Assembly (NCBI GenBank): GCA_034005165.1
Contig: JAVEVE010000002.1
Location: 1-64,000 of the forward strand
Direction: 5' to 3'
DNA length: 64,000 nucleotides
Origin: UBA1573 sp034005165
GTDB lineage: Bacteria; Pseudomonadota; Alphaproteobacteria; Micavibrionales; Micavibrionaceae
Each line of letters starts with the position of its first letter. Position 1 is the first letter of the stretch. Both the position numbers and the translations under genes were made by a program. A model generated the notes under the pieces. That model did not search any database. It saw only the letters and a list, made by a program, of their open reading frames with translations, and was not told where the DNA came from. This document shows positions 16,322-26,400 of the stretch, piece after piece.

Positions 16322-16338
16322 TTCTGTATGAAACAGAA
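16322..16338. promoter_or_regulatory. Palindrome TTCTGT-ATGAA-ACAGAA, second copy
   Basis: Arms of 6 bp flank a 5-nt spacer. As at 13948, the right arm is followed by ACA and an A/T tract. It precedes the unknown gene at 16416, which lacks an exact GGAAC-type promoter, so that gene may be controlled by the response regulator instead. Confidence 0.45.
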
Positions 16339-16415
16339 ACAGATTCGAAATACCGGAAAAACAATAGCAGAGTATGTTGGACACATAAGGTCTTCTTAGG
16401 AAAAGGAGTTTTAAA

Positions 16416-16694
16416 ATGAATTTATCTTCTCAATACGACATAATGAGCCAGAACCTGCAGTCAATCTCACACCCATTGGTGTCCGATTTGTACGTAAAAA
16501 GGGAATGGGGGCGCCATAGCCCGTTTGAATGCCAGGACGTATTGGTAATCGAAGCAAACTTCTCTGATCGTGTTATGAATTATAATGCATACAGCGCTTT
16601 GCTAAGCGAATTGATGCTGGCATTGCCGCATATTAAAGATCAGGTCGAAGATAATGTCGGGTCGATTGACCGGATTGATATTAAAACCCACTAG
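16416..16694 (+). CDS. Unknown small soluble protein
   Basis: This 92-residue protein follows AAAAGGAG and is not recognised. It has no signal peptide or membrane helix. The composition is that of a compact alpha/beta protein (DVLVIEANFSDRVMNYNAYSALLSELMLALP is its central part). It sits between two stress-type genes, has its own upstream palindrome (16322-16338), and is therefore probably part of the same response. Confidence 0.65.
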   Translation: MNLSSQYDIMSQNLQSISHPLVSDLYVKREWGRHSPFECQDVLVIEANFSDRVMNYNAYSALLSELMLALPHIKDQVEDNVGSIDRIDIKTH

Positions 16695-16756
16695 GGAGAT
16701 CTAGGAGAGGCCTGTCAGAGAAGTGGAGCGCTTTATAGGCAGTAAGAAATATTTTC

Positions 16757-16783
16757 GGAACCTTTTTACAGATTAGTAGTTTG
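16757..16783 (+). promoter_or_regulatory. ECF-type promoter GGAAC-N17-GTTTG
   Basis: GGAAC (16757-16761), a 17-nt spacer and GTTTG (16779-16783) lie 28 nt before the DUF1328 start. Confidence 0.65.
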
Positions 16784-16811
16784 GTGAATATGCGAAGAAA
16801 GGAGTTGAGTC

Positions 16812-16991
16812 ATGTTGCGATGGGCAGTTGGATTTTTGATTTTGGCGATGATCGCAGGTTTTTTGGGATTTGGCGGGATAGCCGCAATCTCGGCAAACAT
16901 AGCACAAACCTTGTTTATCGTCTTTTTGGTCTTGTTTTTGGCAGCCGCCGCAATCGGTGTCATCAATGGCAAGAAACCTACAATAGAATAG
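16812..16991 (+). CDS. DUF1328-type small membrane protein
   Basis: This 59-residue protein (MLRWAVGFLILAMIAGFLGF...) begins after GAAAGGAG. It consists of two membrane helices (about residues 4-24 and 30-51) joined by the Gly/Ala turn typical of the YtjA/DUF1328 family, and ends in a short polar tail. These proteins are often general-stress induced in alphaproteobacteria, in line with the GGAAC-type promoter upstream. Their biochemical role is unknown. A frame from 16781 in another phase overlaps it and is a shadow. Confidence 0.85.
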   Translation: MLRWAVGFLILAMIAGFLGFGGIAAISANIAQTLFIVFLVLFLAAAAIGVINGKKPTIE

Positions 16992-17003
16992 ATAATTTGA
17001 TGC

Positions 17004-17028
17004 AATCTCCCGGTACAGCCGGGAGATT
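17004..17028 (+). terminator. Terminator behind the DUF1328 gene
   Basis: AATCTCCCGG (17004-17013) and CCGGGAGATT (17019-17028) form a perfect 10-bp stem with a 5-nt loop, followed by ATTTAT. Probably an intrinsic terminator of moderate strength. Confidence 0.7.
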
Positions 17029-17103
17029 ATTTATATGCAGATAATATAGTTTGAGATGCTGATAGGAACGTTGTATAAAATCCTTCCAGATAGGGAAGAG
17101 AAT

Positions 17104-19398
17104 ATGCGTAAAACAACGACCAATTTATTTTTGGCCTCGAGCTTGTTCGTGGTGGCATGCATCACCTACGTTTTCTTTTTCCTCAATACTATGAAGGATT
17201 CATCAGTGACGCAACGTGCGTGGCTGGAACACTCTTATTCCGTTATTTTGATGACGGAGACAATGCTGGGCTTGTTTGAAGGGTCTTTGGCAGAACAGCG
17301 TGGCTATATTCTGACTGGGGATCCGGAGTTTGCAGAGAAATTCAATATGAAGTCGCAAGACTTGATGAAAACCCTCAAGAACTTAAAGGCATTTACAACA
17401 GATAATGCACAACAGCACCAGAAAGTTGAAGTTCTGGAAGAGATAGCGGTTGCATATATTAGCCTGCTTGAAAGTCGTTCCAAACAATATCAATTATACA
17501 ATGACGATGGAATGCTTTCATCCGAACAAAAAAGCTATTGGGATGGACTTTCTCTTGTCGAGAGTTTTCACGAGAGGTTCTTTCAGATATCGGATGAGTT
17601 CCTGAAAGAGGAACAAAGCATTATGTTGGGAAGGTTTGCGGAGTATAATGAATCGCGTCAGCAATATTCACAAAACTTTGTGGCATCTCTGGTCGGAGCC
17701 TGTGTTCTGATTATTCTCAGCAACTGGCTCATTCTGACGACACAGAAAAAATATCTTCTCGAGAAAAAGGCCTCCGAGAAAATAGACAACAGATACAGTG
17801 TTGCTGTCAAAGCAACCAATGACGGTATATTCGACTGGAATATCGAGAATAAGGAAATTTTTCTATCGTCCCAGATTTTTAAAATGTGCGGCTATGATCT
17901 TGGGAATTATGAAGGTTCTTTGTTCGGGGTCATTCCGTTTATGAAAGGTAAGAACCCGCTTGATCTAATTCATCCGGATGATAGGGCATCATTCCAGTCC
18001 GGGGTTCAATTATTTCAGGAGGGACATACTTCCGAATATAATAATATCTTCCGTGTGAAGCATGCCAACGGATATTGGGTATGGATTCATGCGCGTGGCG
18101 CAGGGCTGTATCGGAAGCAAGGAGCCCCATACCGTTTGATCGGAACGCATACCGATATTACGGCATCTAAGCTGATGGAGGAGCGTCTGAAAATGGAAAA
18201 GGATGCTGCTGACAATTCCAGCAAAATGAAGATGGAATTTCTTTCTCATATGAGCCATGAAATCAGAACACCGCTAACGACCATTACAGGCGTTGCCGAA
18301 ATACTGGCTAAGGGGACAGCCCATATGAATGAACGTGAACGTCTTTTGGTCGGGACATTGAATACCAGCTCCAGCACGTTGAAGGAGCTGATTAACGATA
18401 TTCTGGATTTTTCAAGAATTGACAGCGGCGAAATTAAGCTAGCCGAATCTGATGTCCTGATTGATTCTCTCTTCGAGCAAGTCATCTCGATTCTGTCAGT
18501 TCAGGCAATCGAGAAAAACATTCAATTTTCCAGTGAATACCAAAATCTGTCAGGACTTGTTTTCAAAGGGGATGAAGGGCGTATACGCCAGATTCTGCTT
18601 AATCTTGGTAATAACGCGATCAAATTCACGGAACAAGGTTCTGTGCGGATCGTTCCATCCTTGATCTTCGATCCCAAAGGCGGGGAAAAGAATAAGGCTG
18701 CCCGGGTGCGCATTGATGTTGTAGACTCTGGAATAGGAATTTCTGCAAATGATTTGGGGATGATTTTCGATCAGTTTCATCAGGTCGACAGTACTGTTTC
18801 TAAGAAATATAAAGGGACAGGTTTAGGGTTGCCGATTTGTAAGAAACTTGCAGAAGCAATGGGTGGTGAAATCGAAGTTGTCAGTAATGTCGGGAAAGGT
18901 AGCGTATTTAGTCTGGTGTTGCCTGTCGAGGTCATTGATTTCGGTGAGGCCCTGAATAATAAGCCAAAAACGTCTGTGGCCAGTTCATCGCAGAATGATA
19001 ATGCGTCTTCGACAGAAAGAAACATTCTTCTTGTTGAAGATTATGCGGGTAATGTTGTTGTAATCGGTTATATGCTGGAGGACCTTGGTTACAAATATGA
19101 CGTGGCTCAGAACGGCAAGGATGCCTTGGAAAAGGCTAGGCAGAACAGCTATGATGCCATTTTGATGGATATCCAGATGCCGGTCATGGATGGATTGACC
19201 GCTGCAAGAATGATCCGCCAATATGAAGAGGCGGAAGGAAAAGCCAGTGTCCCGATCATCGGAATGACAGCTCATGCAACATACAAAGACATGGAAAAAT
19301 GCCTGGAAGCAGGAATGAGCAGCTACCTTTCGAAGCCACTTAATCTGAAAGAGTTTGAAGAGCAGTTGCAGAAACATGTCAAAAAGAAGGTTGCTTAA
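17104..19398 (+). CDS. CHASE3-PAS hybrid histidine kinase
   Basis: I take ATG 17104 behind AGGGAAGAG; a frame from 17056 would add 16 unlikely residues. The 764-residue product has membrane helix 1 (about residues 8-30), a periplasmic CHASE3-like sensor (about 40-180, with the typical EQRGYILTGDPEF), helix 2 (about 193-215) and a PAS/PAC domain (about 235-365). Next come HisKA with phospho-His 385 (SHMSHEIRTPL), HATPase (N box NAIKF, DSGIGI, GTGLGL) and a C-terminal receiver with D689 (LMDIQMPVMDG). It would autophosphorylate and relay to its own receiver, then to a partner. The nearby OmpR-type regulator or the sigma switch are candidates. Confidence 0.87.
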   Translation: MRKTTTNLFLASSLFVVACITYVFFFLNTMKDSSVTQRAWLEHSYSVILMTETMLGLFEGSLAEQRGYILTGDPEFAEKFNMKSQDLMKTLKNLKAFTTDNAQQHQKVEVLEEIAVAYISLLESRSKQYQLYNDDGMLSSEQKSYWDGLSLVESFHERFFQISDEFLKEEQSIMLGRFAEYNESRQQYSQNFVASLVGACVLIILSNWLILTTQKKYLLEKKASEKIDNRYSVAVKATNDGIFDWNIENKEIFLSSQIFKMCGYDLGNYEGSLFGVIPFMKGKNPLDLIHPDDRASFQSGVQLFQEGHTSEYNNIFRVKHANGYWVWIHARGAGLYRKQGAPYRLIGTHTDITASKLMEERLKMEKDAADNSSKMKMEFLSHMSHEIRTPLTTITGVAEILAKGTAHMNERERLLVGTLNTSSSTLKELINDILDFSRIDSGEIKLAESDVLIDSLFEQVISILSVQAIEKNIQFSSEYQNLSGLVFKGDEGRIRQILLNLGNNAIKFTEQGSVRIVPSLIFDPKGGEKNKAARVRIDVVDSGIGISANDLGMIFDQFHQVDSTVSKKYKGTGLGLPICKKLAEAMGGEIEVVSNVGKGSVFSLVLPVEVIDFGEALNNKPKTSVASSSQNDNASSTERNILLVEDYAGNVVVIGYMLEDLGYKYDVAQNGKDALEKARQNSYDAILMDIQMPVMDGLTAARMIRQYEEAEGKASVPIIGMTAHATYKDMEKCLEAGMSSYLSKPLNLKEFEEQLQKHVKKKVA

Positions 19399-19457
19399 TT
19401 CTTTGCATAAAATAAAATCCGTATTGTGATAATGACGGGCGTGCAAAGGATAGCGAC

Positions 19458-20504
19458 ATGACAATCTTGATTACGGGTGGTGCAGGTTTTATTGGATCGA
19501 ACTTTGTCAGACATTGGCTGTCCAATGAAAAAACCGGGTTAGGGCCTGGCCATAAGCTGGTCATCCTTGACAAGCTGACTTACGCTGGACATCTGCGCTC
19601 AATAGAAGATTGTCTTGCCGATAAGGATGTCGAATTTGTTCATGGGGATATCGGGGATAGGGGGCTTGTTTTATCTATCCTTCAAAGATCTTCTCCGGAA
19701 TACGTAATCAATTTTGCGGCAGAAAGCCATGTAGATAGATCCATCAATAAACCCGGAAATTTTATAGAAACGAATATTCTCTCTACTCACACATTGCTGA
19801 GTACTGTTCTGGATTGGTGGGAGAATTGTACAGATGCTCTGAAGGAGCAGTTTCGCTTTCTGCACATATCGACTGACGAAGTATATGGATCATTGCAAGA
19901 GGATGAGCCTGCCTTTACAGAGGAGAATCCTTATAAGCCTAATAGCCCTTACTCTGCTTCCAAAGCGTCTTCCGACCATCTTGTGCGGGCTTACCACCAT
20001 ACTTACGGGCTACCGGTTCTGACAACAAATTGTTCAAATAATTACGGGCCGTATCAATTTCCTGAGAAGCTGATTCCGCTTATGATTTGCAATGCCATCG
20101 CGGGTAAGGAGCTTCCCGTGTATGGGGATGGAAAAAATATCAGGGACTGGTTGTATGTCGGAGACCATTGCACTGCCATTTGTGAGGTTCTAAAACGCGG
20201 AAAAGTCGGTGATGTATATAATATCGGTGGCGGAAACGAAATCCGGAACATTGATATCGTACAGTTGATTTGTAAAATTCTTGACGACATAAAACCGCGT
20301 GCAGACGGGAAGCCCTACTCCGCACAAATCACGTTTGTCGAAGATCGCAAGGGGCATGATAAACGTTATGCAATCAATTCTTCCAAAATTAGGACAGAAT
20401 TGGGGTGGCGGGCTGAACAGGATTTTTCTGTGAGGATGCGCGAGACTGTCAAATGGTATCTCGCGAACGAAGACTGGATTAAATCTGTTTTGTCTGAAGA
20501 ATAA
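19458..20504 (+). CDS. rmlB: dTDP-glucose 4,6-dehydratase
   Basis: This 348-residue extended short-chain dehydrogenase makes dTDP-4-keto-6-deoxyglucose, the precursor of rhamnose and other deoxysugars. Evidence: the NAD-binding GGAGFIGSN at the N-terminus, HISTDEVYG with the catalytic Thr-Asp-Glu, and YSASK with the active-site Tyr/Lys. The family signatures NCSNNYGPYQFPEKLIP and VYGDGKNIRDWLYV are also present. The normal companions rmlA, rmlC and rmlD are absent from this window. It stands alone between the kinase and the secretion genes. Confidence 0.88.
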   Translation: MTILITGGAGFIGSNFVRHWLSNEKTGLGPGHKLVILDKLTYAGHLRSIEDCLADKDVEFVHGDIGDRGLVLSILQRSSPEYVINFAAESHVDRSINKPGNFIETNILSTHTLLSTVLDWWENCTDALKEQFRFLHISTDEVYGSLQEDEPAFTEENPYKPNSPYSASKASSDHLVRAYHHTYGLPVLTTNCSNNYGPYQFPEKLIPLMICNAIAGKELPVYGDGKNIRDWLYVGDHCTAICEVLKRGKVGDVYNIGGGNEIRNIDIVQLICKILDDIKPRADGKPYSAQITFVEDRKGHDKRYAINSSKIRTELGWRAEQDFSVRMRETVKWYLANEDWIKSVLSEE

Positions 20505-20710
20505 AAAAAGAATTCCGTGAATGCCGGAACATTTCTCTTGTGGGCTTCTAACCCGAAGGCATATTCCATAATAACGGGCGCTTTGTTAATTTATTAAGGG
20601 AAAAGCGGGAATGGCTTAAATTTTAACTATGGAGAATGATGTGATTTAAGGTATAAACGGCCTTGAATAAACCCATTGGATAACATCCCGCACTATTTAG
20701 GATTTTTTGT

Positions 20711-22444
20711 ATGTCACACTCGCTTCGCATGACTCCAGTCACATTTCTTGGTCGGACACTTTGTGTAACGGCATCGGTGTTGGCTCTGATGACGACAACA
20801 GGTCAGTCTATGGCCCAATCAATTCCTGGCTCTGCGGATGTATCCCGCGTTCAGGGAAATATGGGGCAAACTTTACCAAAGCAGGAAGCTGCTCCCTTGA
20901 GAGTAGAAGGTTCTTTGGGAGGCAATGCACCTGCCGGCGCCGAAAATCTGCACTTCATGCTTAAAGCTGTAGAGTTTGAAGGTCTGAGTGTTTATCCCCA
21001 AGCTGAAATAGAAAAATTATATGCCGGAAAAATCGGACAAAATATTTCTTTGGCAGATGTTTATGCATTGGCAGACACATTAACATCAAAGTACAGGAAC
21101 GATGGGTACATCCTCACTCAGGTAGTCGTGCCTCCGCAAACAATCAAGAGTGGAGTAGTCCGCCTGAGGATTGTGGAAGGGCGCATCAATCAGGTGCGTG
21201 TCAACGGGGAAGTCAGTGATGGATATGATGTCATCAGAATGTATGCGGAGCAGCTTCAATCACAGACCGCTCTTAATAACGAGGAATTGGAGCGTGTCCT
21301 TCTGTTAATTAACGATTTGCCGGGTGTTACAGCGCGTGGAGTACTTTCTCCGTCACGGGAAGTGGTTGGCGCATCTGACCTGACGATTTTTGTTGAGCGC
21401 ACCTCGTTTGATGCACAAGTTGGTTTGGATAACTATGGAAGCCGCTACCTTGGGCGTTGGGAAGCAACTGGGTCAGTTTCTGCCAACTCGTTATTAGGTC
21501 TGAATGAACTGCTCTCGATAAACATGGCATATGCACCATCAGATCAGGGGATCGAACCTGAGCTGGTTTATGGTGAAGCAATTGCCCAATTTCCGATTGG
21601 TGGATACGGAACAAAATTAAATTTCAATTTTGGAAGAACGGCAACAGAACCAGGTAGCTCGCTTGATGAATTCGATATCCTCGGTCATGCAAAGTTTGGT
21701 GGTGTTTCTCTGGAACAGCCATTCATCAGGACTCGTGATTTTAACCTGTCCGCAAAGCTAGGGTTTGATATGCGTCAGACCGAAACAAAGAGTAATGTAG
21801 ATGTAACACGTGAAGACCAGTTGAGCGTTGTCAGACTCTCCGGGCATATGGATTGGGTTGATACAATTCTGAACGCCGGTATTACAAACATAGATATGGA
21901 GCTTGCAAAAGGCGTGTCTTGGTTGGGGGCAAATGACAAAGGTGACTCCAATATGTCACGCCCTGCCGGTGATCCGCAATTTACAAAGGTTACGGCATCA
22001 GTAACCCGTCTTGAAAGACTGATTAACGATGTGGCTTTGAAGTTGGCATTTGGTGGACAAATGTCTGATGGTCCTCTTCTGTCTGCCGAGGAATATGGTG
22101 TCGGCGGTTTTGCTTTCGGGCGCGGGTATGATCCGTCTGAGCTGGTTGGTGACGACGGTTTTGGGGCCTCCGTTGAAGTTCAATGGAGCAACCCGGTACC
22201 CGTTTCGGTTATTCCGGACTATTCTGTTTACGGATTCTATGATTTCGGACGCGTATGGAATGATGACGCAAGCACAATAGACGGACGTGCCGAAAGCCTG
22301 GCATCTATAGGTATCGGATTAAGAGCAACTTTGACGCCATCCACAAGTGCAGGGTTCATGCTGGCCAAGCCTCTGACACGAGATGTAGAGGCGGAAAACG
22401 ACCGAGACGTCAGGCCTTTTCTGAATTTTAACCACAGATTCTAG
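20711..22444 (+). CDS. Two-partner secretion outer-membrane transporter (TpsB, ShlB/FhaC family)
   Basis: This 577-residue protein exports its TpsA partner across the outer membrane. It has a signal peptide (cleavage near SMAQS, residue 36), a ShlB-type POTRA region (about residues 75-155: VEFEGLSVYPQAEIEKL...GYILTQVVVPPQTIKSGVVRL), a second POTRA, and a 16-strand barrel. The conserved GRGYD of the barrel's plug-like loop is present near residue 475, and the protein ends in NHRF with a terminal Phe. The TpsA adhesin lies two genes downstream. A strong terminator follows this gene. Confidence 0.88.
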   Translation: MSHSLRMTPVTFLGRTLCVTASVLALMTTTGQSMAQSIPGSADVSRVQGNMGQTLPKQEAAPLRVEGSLGGNAPAGAENLHFMLKAVEFEGLSVYPQAEIEKLYAGKIGQNISLADVYALADTLTSKYRNDGYILTQVVVPPQTIKSGVVRLRIVEGRINQVRVNGEVSDGYDVIRMYAEQLQSQTALNNEELERVLLLINDLPGVTARGVLSPSREVVGASDLTIFVERTSFDAQVGLDNYGSRYLGRWEATGSVSANSLLGLNELLSINMAYAPSDQGIEPELVYGEAIAQFPIGGYGTKLNFNFGRTATEPGSSLDEFDILGHAKFGGVSLEQPFIRTRDFNLSAKLGFDMRQTETKSNVDVTREDQLSVVRLSGHMDWVDTILNAGITNIDMELAKGVSWLGANDKGDSNMSRPAGDPQFTKVTASVTRLERLINDVALKLAFGGQMSDGPLLSAEEYGVGGFAFGRGYDPSELVGDDGFGASVEVQWSNPVPVSVIPDYSVYGFYDFGRVWNDDASTIDGRAESLASIGIGLRATLTPSTSAGFMLAKPLTRDVEAENDRDVRPFLNFNHRF

Positions 22445-22473
22445 GGGATTGTCTCTTGAAAAGAATTTTGAGA

Positions 22474-22502
22474 AACGGGTCGAAACTTTCGGCCCGTTTT
22501 TT
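22474..22502 (+). terminator. Intrinsic terminator behind tpsB
   Basis: AACGGGTCGAAA and TTTCGGCCCGTT form a nearly perfect 12-bp stem (one G-T pair), and a T-run continues to 22502. Transcription of the next gene therefore probably needs its own promoter or read-through. Confidence 0.8.
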
Positions 22503-22596
22503 GTTGGCAGAAGGTTAAATTTTATTGTGTTATCTAAGGTATGGGGCTATACGAGTGCATTCGTTTCATAATCGTATAGAAAGACCAACCGTGACA

Positions 22597-23331
22597 ATGC
22601 AGGACAAGGCGCACAAAGTTGCCCGATTGCTGGAAAAAACCCATGCTGACTCCAAACGCTGGAATCTCGGGACTATTGAGTCTTCCAATGAGCAGACAAT
22701 CTGCATTTCATTTCTGAATGCGCATGCGACAACTTTTGTATATGAGAACCCGGATTTTTATGAATCCCTGTCTGGTGCAGATTACGTATTACGGGACGGG
22801 ATCGGCGTAAAAATTGCCTTGAAACTATTCGGGTATGACGACACGGAAAACCTCAACGGCACGGATTTAATTCCGAAGTTGGTCAATAAATGGAAAGACA
22901 GATCTATAGCGATCTTCGGAGCAAATGATGAAGCTCTAGCGGAGTGCAAAAATCGGTTGGAACAACAGGGTATATCTTCTGTTATGTCTATGGCGCACGG
23001 GTTCCATGAGCCGGATTACTATCTGAATCTGATAGAAACACAAAAACCGGAAGTAGTAATTTTATGCATGGGAATGCCGAAGCAGGAATTGCTGGCAATG
23101 ACAATAAAAAACCGAAATTTATGTCCGGTTGTGATTTGCGGCGGCGGCTGGGCGGATTTTTACTCCGGTATCAAGAAAAGAGCCCCCGAATGGGTCAGAA
23201 AACTCTCGTTGGAGTGGCTTCACAGGTTAATAAGGGAGCCAAAGCGTCTCGGGAAAAGATATACTTTCGGGATCCTGTACTTTTTTTACATAGTTGCGGT
23301 GTCAAAATTTGCCATAACAAAAGGCAAGTAA
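22597..23331 (+). CDS. WecG/TagA/CpsF-family glycosyltransferase (GumM-like)
   Basis: This GT26-family enzyme transfers a sugar to an undecaprenyl-linked acceptor on the cytoplasmic side. I prefer ATG 22597 (or GTG 22591), giving 244 residues; the longer frame from 22525 has no family match in its N-terminus. Family motifs: YVLRDGIGV, LNGTDLIP, CMGMPKQE and ICGGGWADFYSG, followed by the C-terminal basic membrane-association segment KRAPEWVRKLSLEWLHRLIREPKR. In xanthan synthesis GumM of this family adds the second glucose, which fits the locus from 27490 on. Its place between tpsB and tpsA is unusual. Confidence 0.85.
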   Translation: MQDKAHKVARLLEKTHADSKRWNLGTIESSNEQTICISFLNAHATTFVYENPDFYESLSGADYVLRDGIGVKIALKLFGYDDTENLNGTDLIPKLVNKWKDRSIAIFGANDEALAECKNRLEQQGISSVMSMAHGFHEPDYYLNLIETQKPEVVILCMGMPKQELLAMTIKNRNLCPVVICGGGWADFYSGIKKRAPEWVRKLSLEWLHRLIREPKRLGKRYTFGILYFFYIVAVSKFAITKGK

Positions 23332-23479
23332 CCGGAAAAATGTAGAAAATTGAATAAGATAGCCCAAAAACAAAAAAATATGAAAAATAATAAAGATCAA
23401 ATTTTTTTGTTCAGGCGCGAAATAATAAATGCTATAGAAACGAAACTGATAATTACGGGTATTTCTTAAGGAGCAGACC

Positions 23480-26400
23480 GTGCAAATGAATTTAGCCGCT
23501 CGCGTGAATGGACGCGCATTAAAAAGATTTATGGCGTCAACAGCTGTATTAACAATAACGGTTGCTGCTCAACTCTCGCAAGCTCAGGCTGCAGATCTTA
23601 CGTTACCAACCAACCCGGCAGGGGTAGGCGGAACATTTTCGGTGTCGACACCGTCCGCTGGGCAAATGCATGTTGACCAGACATCCGACAGGGTAATTAT
23701 CAACTGGGACAGCTTTAACATCGGGACTGATGCCCGTGTGCAGTTCTTCCAGCCAAGCAGTAATTCCTTAGCAGTAAACAGAGTGGTTGCAGGCGTCAGC
23801 CCAACTCAAATTCTAGGTGAACTAAGAGCCAACGGTCGTCTCATGGTTTTGGACCCGAATGGCGTGATGTTCGGCGCCGGTTCTATCGTTGATGTTGGCG
23901 GAATTGTTGCATCATCCGGAAATATCAATGAAATGGAAGTGATGTCTGGCGCATCAATTCTCTCTCTGTCATCTTTTGGAACAGGATCTGTAGAGAATTA
24001 TGGAGCAATCACCGCCGCAGATAACGGTCTGGTTGCTTTTGTCGCTCCGACCGTTAAAAATTCGGGAATTATTCAGGCGAATCTTGGAAAAGTTGTTCTG
24101 GCTGCCGGAAACGAAACTGCAACGGTTGATTTATATGGTGACGGACTTGTGTCGCTTGCATACACCGATAAAAACGATGCCTTGCTCTCCGAAAACACAG
24201 GAGTAATCGCAGCACAGTCCGGAAAGATTCTGATGAGCGCGGCTCAGGCAAAAGATGTCGTGGATCAGGTCGTGAACATGGGCGGAGTGGTGAATGCAAC
24301 ATCTGCTTCTATGATAAACGGAAACATCGTTCTCTCTGCAAAAACCGTGAATGTTAAAGCTGGTGCGAATGTTAATGCAGTGAGCACACAAGTGACAGCC
24401 AAAACAGCCAATTTGGCCGCAACCATCGGCGGTACTGTTTCTGGTACGGCAGACGTTGTAAATGTCCAATCCGATGCTGCGAAAATCAATCAGGCTATTG
24501 CCATCGTCTCTGCTGGCGGAACAGTTTATGTTGCCCCTGGTACATATAACGAGTCTGTAACTGTGAATAAAGCAGGCGTCAATTTGTTGGGTGCTAAAGC
24601 GGGCATCAGTGGGACGGATGTATCCAGAAATGTGGACGAGTCCATTATTTCCCCGAACTCTCCCGGTGTTCTTGTCACGGCAGACGGTGTTGTTGTGGAC
24701 GGGTTTTTGATAACGGGGGCGGATCATGGAATTGATGCCCAGAATGCAGACAATGTCCAACTGGCAAACAACATCATCAATAATTCATCTCTCAGCGGTA
24801 TTCATGTGATCGGGTCTTCCGGAACGCAAGTTACGGGCAACTTGATTGATACCTCCGTTTATGACGGTATTCATGTATTGAACAGTGACAATATTCTTGT
24901 CAGCGGAAATACTGTCGTCGACTCCGGAGTTGCAGGTATACCGAACGAACGCGGTAACGGCATTCTGTTTTCGAATACGGATAACTCATCGATTTCCAGC
25001 AATACCATCTCCGGATCATTGTGGGATGCAATCAAGGCAGTCTACTCCGATGATCTCAGCGTAGTTGGAAACACAGCGTTTGATGTTGTACGTTCTGGCG
25101 TATCTGTCGAGAATTCATCTTCTCCATTAGTTGCCTACAACACCTTGACCAATATGGGCATGGTTGGTGTCTGGTCCGAAAAGAACAGTGATGCAGAAAT
25201 CTATGGAAACTACATTGATAATGCGGGCAGCTACTATGGGATATTCCACAACTACGGGAACAATGCAACGATTGCAGGAAATACTGTCACATCTGCCGGA
25301 ATCTATGGAACATATATCCGAAACTCCGATAACGTGTTCTTTAATGCCAACATAATTGATAACACCGGGTCTGACGGCGTCTTCGTTCAGGACAGCAGCA
25401 ATATCAATTTGTGGAGCAATACAATTTCGAACTCCGGCGTCTTCGGTATTCCGAATGAAAAAGGGAATGGTATTCTGTTGCAAAATGTTGATACCTCAAC
25501 AGTTGCATATAACCACATTTCCGGACCATTGTGGGATGCTATCAAGGCGGTTTATTCTGATGACCTCAGTATTCAGTATAATACTCTGAATAATGCGACA
25601 CGCTCCGGTGTGTCTGTCGAGAATTCGTCCTCGCCTTTGATTTCAAACAACACCATGACCAATATGGGCATGGTTGGTGTCTGGTCTGAAAAGAATGGCG
25701 ATGCCGAAATTGTTGGAAACTATATCAATGGCGCAGGCAGCTACTACGGTATCTTCCACAATTACGGGAACAATGCGACTATTGCGGAAAATACTGTCAC
25801 ATCTGCCGGTATCTACGGAACTTATATCCGCAATTCCGATACGGTTTATTACGTAGGCAATTCAATTGACAACACCGGGTCTGACGGAATCTTCGTTCAG
25901 GATAGTAATAATATAGAAGTATCCGACAACACGATTTTGAACTCCGGCGTCTTCGGTATTCCGAATGAGAAAGGGAATGGTATTCTGTTCTCGAACACGC
26001 ACAATTCAACAATTCTCGGCAACACTGTTTCTCAATCATTGTGGGATAATATCAAGGCTATCTATTCGGATAATCTGAGTGTTCGGAATAATACCCTAAG
26101 CAATGCAACACGTTCTGGTGTATCTGTTGAAAACTCTTCCTCGCCATATATTTATAACAATACCATGACCAATATGGGCATGGTTGGTGTCTGGTCAGAG
26201 AAAAATACAAATGCATCTATCATTGATAATACGATCAATGATGCAGGTATGTTCTTCGGTATCTTCCACAATTACGGAGATAACGCAACGATCACAGGTA
26301 ATACGATTACGGCAGCAGATCAATATGGTCTCTATGTTCGCAATTCATCTGATCTCGATATCGTGGGCAATAGTTTTGCGAATTCAGGAATTGATGGTGT

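Noticed and set aside
24131..24760. A 209-residue minus-strand frame inside tpsA
   Set aside because: Antisense to a clear gene, with Cys/His/Arg-rich composition and no family resemblance; a shadow.
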